Below, piece after piece: positions 47,770-59,513 of a stretch of DNA of 64,000 nt. Made by a program: the position numbers and the translations under genes. The stretch's first letter is position 1, and every line of letters starts with the position of its first letter. A model generated the notes under the pieces. That model saw only the letters and a program-made list of their open reading frames with translations, had not been told where the DNA came from and searched no databases. Source of the DNA: Apis mellifera (lineage: Eukaryota > Arthropoda > Insecta > Hymenoptera > Apidae); contig NC_037638.1 of the NCBI RefSeq assembly GCF_003254395.2, positions 1,431,001-1,495,000 on the forward strand. Direction: 5' to 3'.

Positions 47770-48850
47770 AGATCGAATGGAGGAATGCTGTGATTCGAAA
47801 TGGAAATTTAACAACAAAGAAGCACAACAGCGTCGATCTTCTTTCTCCTTTCCTCTTTCACGAAAATCTGTTCGAGAGGAGGAATGCGATAAACGAATGA
47901 TTTACGAATCGATTTCGACGGCCGTCGAAATTAAAAATCAATTAGCCACGATCGCTCCCCCTTTCTCCCCCGTGAAAATTAACGAAAAATCGTATGATGG
48001 CGTCGTAAGATTACGCGGAAGGAATGTGATAAACGCGTGATTTGTGCCCGTCAAAATGAAAAATTAATTGGCCATAGCATCGATCTTTCTGTTTTTCATT
48101 CCTTCGAGGAGAGAATCTAGGAAGAAACGGAGGAATGCGATAAATGCGATGTGATTTACGAATCGAAATTAAAAAATTAATCAACCACGCAACGTTTTCC
48201 TTTTTTTCCTCCGTGAAAATTAACGAGAATCCTAAGAAAATGTTAAACAGTTGATCGCTTCCCTCTTTTTTCCCTCTTTAATAAAAATTAAAATCGATCA
48301 GACGATTGAAAAATATGGTAAATAAATATGGTAATAAGTTCATTGAAACGAAAAATTAACCCTCTATTCCGTTCCATTCCCAATATTTTAAAAAATAAGA
48401 ACTATTATTATTTATTTATCAAACTCGTTTTTAATATTAACACGTATATTTTCAATTCGTCAATAAAAATTCATGCAATAGAGGATTAAACAGCGTCCAC
48501 CTTTCTCTTCCCTTTTCCACGAAAATCGTCGAGAACGCGTGCAGGAATGCGATAAACGACGATTCGTGGCCACCGAAATGAAAAATTAATTGACACCATC
48601 TTTCTCTCCCCTTAGATTCTTCCACGAGAAGAGAATCTAACGAAAATCGTAGATATCGAGGAAATGCGATAGACGATGATTTACGGGTGTCCGAGTGAAA
48701 AATTAATTGGCCGCAATGGAACAGCGTCAATCTTTCTCCCTGTTCCACGAAAATCCACGAAAATCGGGAAGGAATGCGATAAACGAGTGATTTACGAGCT
48801 CCACTTGTACACCGGCCGGGAACGAAAAATTAATTAACCACAATGAAACG
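47770..48850. repeat. Degenerate tandem array of CpG-bearing units
   Basis: The phrase GCGATAAACGA(G)TGATTTACG occurs in variants at about 47887, 48026, 48138, 48549, 48667 and 48776, followed by AAAAATTAATTGGCCAC and a TCTTTCTC pyrimidine tract. Unit length is about 110-160 bp, with an unrelated-looking gap at 48230-48420. An ATG frame at 47777-48040 is a by-product. Confidence 0.8.
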
Positions 48851-48939
48851 GCATCGATTTACCGCCGCCTTTTTTCCCTCCCCCCTTTCCGCCCGCTCGA
48901 CGCTCCGCGGCCGCGACACGTGTCTTTTTCTCTCCATCT

Positions 48940-48942
<3 letters not shown>

Positions 48943-48982
<40 letters not shown>
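48943..48982. repeat. (CT)n microsatellite
   Basis: About 20 perfect TC units in a CpG-rich surround. They force an Arg/Glu-rich frame on the minus strand. Confidence 0.95.
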
Positions 48983-48985
<3 letters not shown>

Positions 48986-51900
48986 CCCTCGCCCCTCCAC
49001 TCGCCGTTTTCTTTCTTCGCCGCTGCACGAAACGGCGACGCGCGCCACCACAGCCACTGTCATTAACTTACGGCCGCGGCGGTGTCGGTGTGACATTTCA
49101 GAAATGCCCGCTGCCGCGAACTGGGTTACCATAAGCAGGCCTGGCTGGCAATAACGCGTGCGCACACGGCGTTTGTACGGTGACCGGCGATAAATCGCGC
49201 ACAGGTGGACTTTCGAAGCGCGGCACGATTGATCAGCGAGTATTTTTAAGAGCGGGATGGATGGATGGACGGAATTTTTCCTCTCATATATATTTTTGTG
49301 ATCACGGATCGTGGATTTTTTTTTTTCGATCGTTGTTAAGGGGAAAGGAAACGAATGTTGGGAACGATGTTTGTTTATTTTTTTCTCCCCCCCTCCTTTC
49401 GGGAATTCCGATGAAAATTGTCGATCTTTGAGACAGGATTGGTTCGCGAGAAGGTTTAAGACAGTCGAGAAATTAATTGATGCAGTAGAGTCGATCTTCT
49501 TTTTTTATCTCTTCTACGAAAATTTATGAAAAAATCTGTTTCTGGAATAGAAATTGATAATAAGAAGGGGTATAAATTTGGTGGTGAATAAAGTTTGAAA
49601 TTTTGCGAAATTATAAAATATGGATCCAATTTTTCCGATGAATATGTTAGAAAAGAGACAAGTAACGAGCATTTAGTTACCGAGTTGAATCGTCTATACC
49701 TTAAATAGCAACCAGGATCGTTAACGTAACAATCTCACTCGAGTAGGGAAAAAAGTTGCATACATCGATCGCTTAATTTCGATCGTTGCTCAATTTACGG
49801 ATATCGAGCGTGAGATTTTAATTCGCCTCTAATTTACGCCATGTATATGTATATATATAAAATAAAACGCTTTAAAAGAAAAAAATTATTAAATGATCGG
49901 CTAAAAGGAAAATTCTTTATTTACGACATTCAAAATACATTCCACGCGTCTTACGATATCCGTACATTCACATTTCAACGCGACAAATCCACTTATATAT
50001 ATATATATATAAAAAACTTATCCCTTCCCCCTTGTCATTCAAATCCAACGAACAAAACGCGAGATGGAAATATTTACGATTGTAAAAAGCTCACCGCTCG
50101 TTTGAGAAATGCGTAAATCCTCTCTCGAGTATCATCAATATTCGCTGGAAAAATGGTGGACGAGAAACACCAACACGCGTGGGCGTATCTCGAGGAAACC
50201 TTTTCTTCCCTTAATAATTCCCCTCCTCTCTCCTTCTTTCTCTCCTGTACGTTTACAGAGATAAATTTAATTATAATTTAGGCCTTGGATCGAGTAAAAA
50301 ACCTTCGTTTTATCGCGCGGCTCTCGCGCGAGGAGGACGAGAAAGAGAGAGAGAGAGAGACGGTCGCCGATAAGGCAAGCCGGCCAGGACGAAAAACAGG
50401 ACGTGGCGAGACAAGGAGACTCGTGAAAGGAAGGGAGTGCGAGAAAGAGACGCGAGACGTGCGTGCGCGTGCGCGTGTGCTCGGCCATTCACGGTTGGCC
50501 ACCGGTCCAGTAGGTCCGCTTTAACTCTCGTCGAGTTGCGAAACCGAGCCACGGGGTACGCCCAGGGTTACCGCTTTATCCTGTATCAAAAGTGTGAGAG
50601 AGACTTAAAAAGAGTTTCGAGGATTTTGAGGATATTCTTTTTCGAGGAATCGGGTTAGTCGGCGTATTCTTATTTATTGGCTGGCGAAAAGAGGAGATCG
50701 AGATAAATAAAATCGTGAAACAAGGATCTGAAAATTTTTGCACTGTGCATTCAATATTAATTTCCAATCATTCTGATGATTCACATGACAAAGAATTTTC
50801 ACGTTATATATTTAACGTTAATATAATAATTTCGTGATATAATTCATTAATGGCATATTTGAGAAAAGGAATCGCGTGAAAATTGCGGTTTCAAGTATTA
50901 AAATTTCCTATCGAGATAGACTTTTCTGGAGGGAATTAGGTGAAGCTAATCCCTTTGTTCGCGCAACGAGAAGATTCTATCCTTCTCCTATCTCTTGCAT
51001 CTGATAGAGAGAAACGTGATATTTACGATGATGGAGATCCGTAAAGCGGGAATTTCAGAATCGGAGAGAAGAAATGCGTGACAAGGAAGACTTTCGTTCG
51101 ACTTGACAGGATACACGGTTGAAATGTGCTCGAACCGATGAGATAGGGATTTTATGTCGCTTCGAGGATGATGACGATAATGATGAAAGCATGGAATACG
51201 TTGAGCACCGATGTATATATATATATAAAAATATTTGTATCACAATTGTACATTCTCTCTATACAGTGCAAGTTTTGTATGTACATTTTCTCATGTTATT
51301 ACAAATTCAATTCAATTCACATTCAAGATAGACAGTGCTTCATCCTATATAAGAAAAATATATATAATATATATTAAAAAGGATATTTTTCTTTCTATAC
51401 TTCTTTTTAAGAATCTTCGTAATAAACAGAACGAAGGTATACACGATGACCTTTGAGAAGAAAAGGAAACAAACCTTTGTTTACATCTTTTCTTCGTCTA
51501 TCTTTATCCCCACTCGCTTCCTCGTTAACTGCCGTCGTCCTCGCGAGGATAAATGTAGTTGTGTCCGGACGGCAACTCGTTGACAAATATACTTATAACA
51601 AACCGTCTCGGCGATTTAACGAGTTGCGGCGAGAACATTCGTCTCGAATATCGCGTAATATTCGTCACTGTTGCCGAGCATAGATTAAAATCTCTCGATT
51701 GAAAATTATCTCGCACCGTGGTTGAACGAGTTCCGAACGACGACGCTTGCGGAACCGATGCAAGCGTGCCACGAGTATGTAAATTTAATTTTATTAAGTA
51801 CCCCCCCCTCTCTCTCTCTCTCTCCTTCTGCGTCGATGTTCGCGATACGCGCGTTAAATGCACGCAATTTGTTCCCGTTCCCGTTGCAAGTGGAGAAGAA

Positions 51901-53084
51901 ACGGTAAATTAACTAATGTTATTTGTACTTGTAACACGGAGCGAGTGTTACGTGCGTTATTGTTGCGATAAATCTGAACAAGATAGAAAAAAAGACGTAT
52001 CAATAATCTATTAATCTGGAAACTGAGTTTGAGAGAACAAAATTTAATCACGCTTTTTTTCTTAAGCGTGGATGGATTTAATTATTCGTTTTTAAAAATA
52101 TATTTTATACGTTTCGTTATATATATATATTGGAAATTGGAATTTTTTGTTTCTTTTCGAGATAATTATATTACGATTATATCAATTAATTATTAAATCG
52201 GTATTTCGCTTCAATGTCGTTCGGTCAAAAAAAAAAAAGATTACACAAAGAAACTCGAAAAGGTTTCAATACAAAGATAATAATACTTTGATACGATTAT
52301 ACGATAATCTTTATTTACGTTGTTTAAGAGAGTATAAATTATTTCAAACGTATTTCGAACATTCTTTTTACACGCATCTCCGTATTAATTTTTTTCCTTT
52401 TTAAACGTTCTCGCCGTAATTTCGTGCCCCACGTAATCCACGATATCTTTTTAATATCCACCTCCAGGTTACAGCAACAACATTTTCGTTATTTGATCTT
52501 TACAAATTTATATCCCTGTTTACCCCATTCTCTTTTCACCTTAATTTCTGTATCGAAATCGGATATATCCTTGGCAATAATAATAATAATAATAATAATC
52601 GTCGATACAATTTTGACGAATAATCTTTATCGTGCAAATATGATGTAGTAACTGAAGGCTGAGTGTAACTGATTTCACTTCGTGGAGTCGACTTTCGTTC
52701 GTGCTTACCGTAATTTCCAACTCGCTCGAGGAGGAAAGTGTTGTTGTTTCTCGAAACAAGAATGAAAAATGATATTGCCAATCAAATTTGATAGGTAGGC
52801 CCGATTCGGCCTCTTTAATGCCAGTCCATTTATTTATTTTTTTTTTTCTTCTTCTTCTTACGACGTATCGGTATTTAACAAGCGAGTTTGCGAAAATAAA
52901 TATTTCCATTCGAGACGAAATAATGCGTTTTTTTTTTTTATTGACGAGTACGTTAGGTGTCGTTGTCAATTAACGAATCGTCATTAATTTCAATCACGCG
53001 AGAATGTTTTTTTAATTTATATTACGTGGACGAAATTGGAGTGATAATTTGTCGAATGATTACAATTTTTCTCAATAATACAGA
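48983..53084. other. Unique non-coding DNA
   Basis: CpG-rich blocks at 48990-49260, 50280-50580 and 51490-51900, separated by AT-rich DNA; (GA)n at 50347-50362, (CT)n at 51807-51824 and (AAT)n at about 52576-52601. Overlapping frames in opposite strands at 50278-50552 share the same CpG-rich bases and have no motif. No gene supported. Confidence 0.5.
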
Positions 53085-54840
53085 TTTGTTGAATCGTTAC
53101 GTTAATAATAATCGTTTACATCGACAAAAGTCGAGAAACAAATTTTGTTTCTTTGTATATTTTTTATTGGCAATTTTTTCGTGCAAATTCGAAAAGGATT
53201 ATTATTCAATGATCAATAAAACAGAATTGTATCGTTACGAGTATACAAGCAAATTTTATTTCTATTTTATTTTTATTGACAATTTAATTTTTTGTGCTTG
53301 TTATATCGATTCAATGATTCAAGAATTGTATCATATCGTTATCAATAATAATATTTACATCGACAAAAATCAAAAAACAAATTTTATTTTCATATTTTTT
53401 ATTGCAAATTCGAAGAGGATTATTATCGATTCAATGATTCAAGAATTGTATCATATCGTTATCAATAATAATATTTACATCGACAAAAATTAAGAAATAA
53501 ATTTTATTTCTATATTTTTCTATATTTTTTATTGGCAAATTTTTTGTGCAAATTTAAAAAGAATTATTATTCAATGATCAATAAAACAGAATTGTATCGT
53601 TACGAGTATACAAGCAAATTTTATTTCTATTTTATTTTTATTGACAATTTAATTTTTTGTGCGAATTCGAAGAGGACTTGTTATATCGATTCAATGATTC
53701 AAGAATTGTATCATATCGTTATCAATAATAATATTTACATTGACAAAAGTCAAGAAACAAACTTTATTTCTTTGTATATTTTTTATGCAAAATCGAAAAG
53801 GATTATTATTCAATAATCAATAAAACTGTATCGTTATGAGTAATAAATATTTACTCGACAAAAATTAAGAAATAAATTTTATTTCTATATTTTTCTATAT
53901 TTTTTATTGGCAAATTTTTCGTGCAAATTCGAAAAGGATTATTATTCAATAATCAATAAAACAGAATTGTATCGTTATGAATATACAAACAAATTTTATT
54001 TCTATATTTTTTTATTGAATATATAATATATATTCTATATATTATTATTATTATTTCTATATTATTATTATTATATTAAATTTTTTATGTGAATTCGAAA
54101 AAGACATATTATATCGATTCAATGATTCAAGAATTGTATCATATCGTTATCAATAATAATATTTACATCGACAAAAGTCAAGAAACAAACTTTATTTCTT
54201 TGTATATTTTTTATGCAAATTCGAAAAGGATTATTATTCAATGATCAATAAAACAGAACTGTATCGTTATGAGTAATAAATATTTACTCGACAAAAGTCA
54301 AGAAACAAATTTTATTTCTATATTTTTTATTGGCAAATTTTTTGTGCAAATTCAAAGAGGACTTGTTATATCGATTCAATGATTCAAAAATTATATCATA
54401 TCAATTATCAATAATAATATTTACTCGACAAAAGTTAAAAAATAAATTTTATTTCTATATTTTTCTATATTTTTTATTGGCAAATTTTTTATGCAAATTC
54501 GAAAAGGATTATTATTCAATGATCAATAAAACAGAATTGTATCGTTATGAGTAATAATATTTACTCGACAAAGGTCAAGAAACTTTATTTCTTTGTATAT
54601 TTTTCAATTACCTTTGTGCAAATTCGAAGAGGACTTATTATATCGATTCAATGATTCAATAATTGTATCATATCATTATCAATAATAATATTTACTCGAC
54701 AAAAGTTAAGAAACAAATTTTATTTCTATATTTTTTATTGGCAAATTTTTTGTCAATTTTGCAAATTCGAAGAGGTCTTATTATCGATTCAACGATCAAT
54801 AAAACAGAATTCTATCAATAATAATTTATTTGACAAAAGA
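53085..54840. repeat. Tandem array with interleaved sub-blocks
   Basis: Three sub-blocks recur: X, TTATTATTCAATGATCAATA with AAACAGAATTGTATCGTTA; Y, ATCGATTCAATGATTCAAGA with TTGTATCATATCGTTATCAA; Z, ATTTACATCGACAAAAGTCA with AAACAAATTTTATTTCT. They appear at least six times in the order X-Y-Z or X-Z, separated by ATTGGCAAATTTTTTGTGCA. Full units are about 230-290 bp. A 178-codon frame (52957-53493) arises because early copies happen to stay in register. Confidence 0.88.
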
Positions 54841-57355
54841 AACAAATTATTTCTTCACAATATATTTCCTCCTCTCTGACTTTTGCGCGAAAATTCAAAA
54901 TGGATTTATTCTCAACTTAGTTCACATCTTCTTGTATCGTTATTTCTAATTCCAAACATATCCATTCATCTTTCGTTCAAAATTTCAACGTGAAACGAAG
55001 AAGAACAGAAACACGTGAAACAATCGAAAACTTAAATGGAACTTAAAAACTTCAATGAATATTCATTCCTCATCACTCCTTTCCATCTGACGCGTCTTCA
55101 AACGCGTCTTCAACTCTCACGCCATCTCGTAAATAAAATATCCTCTTCTCGCGCCTTTACTCGTCCCAACAAATTTTATTTCTATATTTTGAAACCATAT
55201 TATTAACTATATTATTATTAACTTATTAACTTATTATTAACTATATTATTTTATTTCTATATCTCGAAACCACGACGCCGTTGTCCGATCGATTATGTAA
55301 ATCCCGACTCCAGAGACACCAGCACGCCACGAGCGGAGCAAATTCAACTTGTCCCGGCTCTCTGTCCGTCACCTCACCAACGTCTCCCCAACGTGACGCG
55401 TCGAAAAGATGGCGTAAATAACGATCGAGAGATAATTCAACCGATCATACCGCGAATGAAAATTCATCAAACCGGTGACGATCGACGAGGTTCGATTAAA
55501 TTGACGAAAGATGGATGTAATTCGAGCACGAGAATTATTCAAATTTCTACGATTTTTTTATTTCTTATTTTTTTTTGATAAATTATTTGAATCCGATATC
55601 ACGTATTACATAAATAAAATTAATAAAACTCGCACGATTTACAATTGAAATTCTTAACTCTCACAATCTTTCTTAACTTCTTAAGATGAAAATTGGAAAG
55701 ATACATAATATAATGAAAAAAAATTTTTCCAATTATTCCCTTACTGTATTATTACTCTCCAACACACACAGTTCGAGCGTAATTCACAGTATTCTATTCT
55801 TCTTAAAAAAGGATCTCTCTGGAGAAAAAAATATTAGACAGGTATTAATAAATACTGCGCAGCACGTAGTGTCGGGGAGAAAAGATTGAAGGAAGGAAAA
55901 AAATTAAAATTTCGATCCCGAGCGCGCACGTCTTTTATCCGATCCTTCACGATCTCGTCTCGAACGGTGGCCGACAGGATCGTTAACCACGGAGCTGTCA
56001 AGTGTCGAGGGATCGACGAAAATCGGGCCCACTTTCGGGCCCGACTCGACTCAAGGAAAGCTTATGATAATGAAACCTCGCCGCGAGCCCAATCTCGCGT
56101 GACAGTGTAATTACGAAGAACAGCCGAATGACAATCGATTCGAGGCGAGGCCGTCCCCGTTTAATCGCGATGCGATGACGCGTAATTATTCTCGATTCTT
56201 TCAGACGAAGTCTCCACGCTTTTGGCAAACGAACTTCTCGATTTTCGTGATTCCTTTCTTTTCTTCTCCTTTACCTTGGAGATTATCGATAGATGTTAGA
56301 TTCTATCACCAATTTTGGAATAAACTGCTATTTGTAAACTGAACTCATATTTTGTTTAGCATATTTTGAGCTTGTATCTCCTTATTTTACGTTTTTTCGA
56401 AAAACGAATCAATTTAGAATATTATTAGGTTAGGTTATTAAGTTCAGTGATGGTTTGGAAAATGAGAATCTTAATGGAATGGAAATCCACATTAAGTGGA
56501 AAGTTAAGAGTATCTCGAATCACATGTTTGGAAAAAAAAATTGGAAAAGTGCGCCATCTGACGGAGGATGGCAAAAGTGGCGCCGCTTCGAAGCGTGGCT
56601 ATCGCGCGAACGAGTCCATTTTCGGATAGAATTATAACCTATGAGAAACTGCATAATCGTACGCGACGATTGGACGCTGATGAAAATCCTAAACAAATGT
56701 CGAAACCAGTATTTACGATCGAAAAAAGTTATATTGAGTGTATATTGATCCGTAAAAGGTTAGCCGATTAATGAAAATTAGATATTTCACCGATCGATTA
56801 TTATTTATTCCGCCGTTTGCAATAATTTTTCAAAAATAAAATATTCGACGAGAAGCTGTCAGAATTCGAAGAATTTCTTTAATAATAAAACCATGAAGCT
56901 TTATGATTAGAATCTCTATGATTTCCAAAATATATTGTTTCTCAACAGGAAATTTCCATTATAAAAATAAAATAATAATAATAATAATAATATCTAATCC
57001 ATCAGATTAAAATTTTACTCCTTAAATCTTACATAAAAATAATAGAAAGAAAGGAAAGGAAAATACATTCTCGACAACTTTTTCTCTTAATTATCATAAT
57101 CAACAGATCTCTTAACGTGTAAATTGAAATTCGCCCATCACTTCGTACGCGCGATTTAAGAAGATTGAAGTGGGATATCGCGTTGCCATTCGACGTGTAT
57201 TCACGCGCACATACATAACCTTATTCGCCAGCAGATGCTACTGCAAATAATGCGCGAGCTATCTACCTGTCGTTATCTCTCTGCCCGTTTAACGCCGATT
57301 ATATTGTTTGCAATCTCGTAAACCCATATCTGGAATAAACGATACCTTGTTGTTA
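54841..57355. other. Unique DNA with scattered motifs
   Basis: A CpG-rich block at 55900-56200, a perfect DRE-type TATCGATA (56284-56291), a short TTAGGTTAGGTTA word (56424-56437), a CTCF-like site (56551-56559) and (AAT)n at about 56971-56990. Small ATG frames at 56447-56771 overlap in three phases and have no known domain. Confidence 0.5.
56549..56585. promoter_or_regulatory. CTCF-like motif pair
   Basis: GTGCGCCATCTGACGGAGGA: its complement contains AGATGGCGC, an exact fit to the AGRKGGCGC insect CTCF core. 21 bp further AGTGGCGCC gives a second, partial half. A motif match only. Confidence 0.3.
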
Positions 57356-57359
57356 TTTA

Positions 57360-58655
57360 CTTGTACGAAAATAATATACATTAAACAGTTAAAATTATCC
57401 GATATAAATAATCTAGACAAATTAGAAAGAATCTATAAAATAAAAAACGGATATATAAATTAATAAAAAATTATATATATAAATATATATATAAAATGTA
57501 TATAAAAATCGAAGAAAACTTGTACGAAAATAATATACATTAAACAGTTAAAATTATCCGATATAAATAATCTAGACAAATTAGAAAGAATCTATAAAAT
57601 AAAAAACGGATATATAAATTAATAAAAAATTATATATATAAATATATATATAAAATGTATATAAAAATCGAAGAAAACTTGTACGAAAATAATATACATT
57701 AACAGTTAAAATTATCCGATATAAATAATCTGATCTGACAAATTAGAAAGAATCTATAAAATAAAAAGCGTGTATATAAATTAATAAAAAATTATATATA
57801 TATAAATATATATATAAAATGTATATAAAAATCGAAGAAAACTTGTACGAAAATAATATACATTAACAGTTAAAATTATCCGATATAAATAATCTGATCT
57901 GACAAATTAGAAAGAATCTATAAAATAAAAAACGGGTATATAAATTAATAAAAAATTATATATATAAATATATATATAAAATGTATATAAAAATCGAAGA
58001 AAACTTGTACGAAAATAATATACATTAACAGTTAAAATTATCCGATATAAATAATCTGATCTGACAAATTAGAAAGAATCTATAAAATAAAAAACGGGTA
58101 TATAAATTAATAAAAAATTATATATATAAATATATATATAAAATGTATATAAAAATCGAAGAAAACTTGTACGAAAATAATATACATTAACAGTTAAAAT
58201 TATCCGATATAAATAATCTGATCTGACAAATTAGAAAGAATCTATAAAATAAAAAGCGTGTATATAAATTAATAAAAAATTATATATATATAAATATATA
58301 TATAAAATGTATATAAAAATCGAAGAAAACTTGTACGAAAATAATATACATTAACAGTTAAAATTATCCGATATAAATAATCTGATCTGACAAATTAGAA
58401 AGAATCTATAAAATAAAAAACGGGTATATAAATTAATAAAAAATTATATATATAAATATATATATAAAATGTATATAAAAATCGAAGAAAACTTGTACGA
58501 AAATAATATACATTAACAGTTAAAATTATCCGATATAAATAATCTGATCTGACAAATTAGAAAGAATCTATAAAATAAAAAACGGGTATATAAATTAATA
58601 AAAAATTATATATATAAATATATATATAAAATGTATATAAAAATCGAAGAAAAAA
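57360..58655. repeat. About 162-bp satellite with trimeric higher-order repeat
   Basis: CTTGTACGAAAATAATATAC starts at 57360, 57519, 57678, 57842, 58004, 58166, 58330 and 58492 (spacings 159, 159, 164, 162, 162, 164, 162), giving eight near-identical units. Units 1-2 share ATCTAGACAAATT; units 3-8 share ATCTGATCTGACAAATT. Units 3 and 6 alone carry AAGCGTGTAT and an extra TA; units 4, 5, 7 and 8 carry AACGGGTAT. So 3-4-5 and 6-7-8 form a duplicated 488-bp trimer. No coding capacity. Confidence 0.96.
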
Positions 58656-58955
58656 AGAAAAGAAAAGATAATTAATCGAGATCCATCGGATTCTTACGAT
58701 TTCAAAAAATGGCGTCCTTCGACGCGTTCCGTCGTCGCACGCGAGCACGTTCGCGTTCCGTTTTCCAAAGCGAGGCACGCGTGATAAATTACCGACCGGC
58801 AGGAATCGGGATACGCGATGGAGCGAATAGCGGCCGGCCGGCCGGCCAGTCACTGCACGTGCGCAGTTCTACCCTAGAGGCGATTAAATGGAAAGTAGCG
58901 GCTAAGGTAATGATCTTCGTTAACCGTCCGTCGTAGCCTGTGCCCTCTTCCTCTT

Positions 58956-58981
58956 CCCCCCCCCTCCCCCCTCCCCTCCCC
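58956..58981 (-). other. Strong G-quadruplex / i-motif sequence
   Basis: On plus, C9-T-C6-T-C4-T-C4; on minus, four G-runs of at least four separated by single A residues. This is an ideal pattern for a parallel G-quadruplex. It lies about 300 bp right of the satellite. Confidence 0.75.
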
Positions 58982-59489
58982 GGCCGTGCCTCGAGGAAAG
59001 CCGAAATGAACGAATCTGACCGTAATTTCTCGCAACTTTCCATTTTCCGAGTACCACCTTTCCCGGGCAAAATGATCTTTCTTCCCGGCCGATCCGTCGA
59101 TGTCGAGCCATTAACGAGAGAAAATTTATCACGTGCCCTTACGTGACCGTGCTCCCGCCAAATAAGTACTTCCTTCTTCTGCCGCCGAGAAGAGAAAAAG
59201 AGAGAGAGAGAGAGAGATTACCGGTTTCTCGAAACCTCCTCCTAGAAACGATCGTCCTTGCCACCTTCCGTTTTTTCAAACGGAATTTTAGTCGGACGTC
59301 GGATTTTGGAAACGAGTCGGAGAGCTTCGTGATTAATGATTAATCGCAACGAGAATCGAATGGAAAGTCGCGTAACGCGCGATGGATACGAGGTATTGTT
59401 TGTTATTATTACTTTTGTTTTTGTGGGAAAGAGATTAACAATAAGCGTGATCAATTTGGCGATTACACATTGGTGATATCTATTCGAGT

Positions 59490-59513
59490 GTGCTTAAATC
59501 TATATTTAAGCAC
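59490..59513. other. Perfect 10-bp hairpin
   Basis: GTGCTTAAAT - CTAT - ATTTAAGCAC: a perfect 10-bp stem with a 4-nt loop, extended by G-T and A-T pairs. There is no T-run as in a terminator, and stem length is below that of a typical pre-miRNA. Confidence 0.7.

Noticed and set aside
52957..53816. Frames of 178 and 94 codons with similar sequence
   Set aside because: Both are translations of the 53.1-54.8 kb tandem array. Their similarity reflects repeat copies, not gene family members.
56424..56437. Interstitial telomere repeat (TTAGG)
   Set aside because: Only two TTAGG units here and at 25254; too short to be a telomere remnant.
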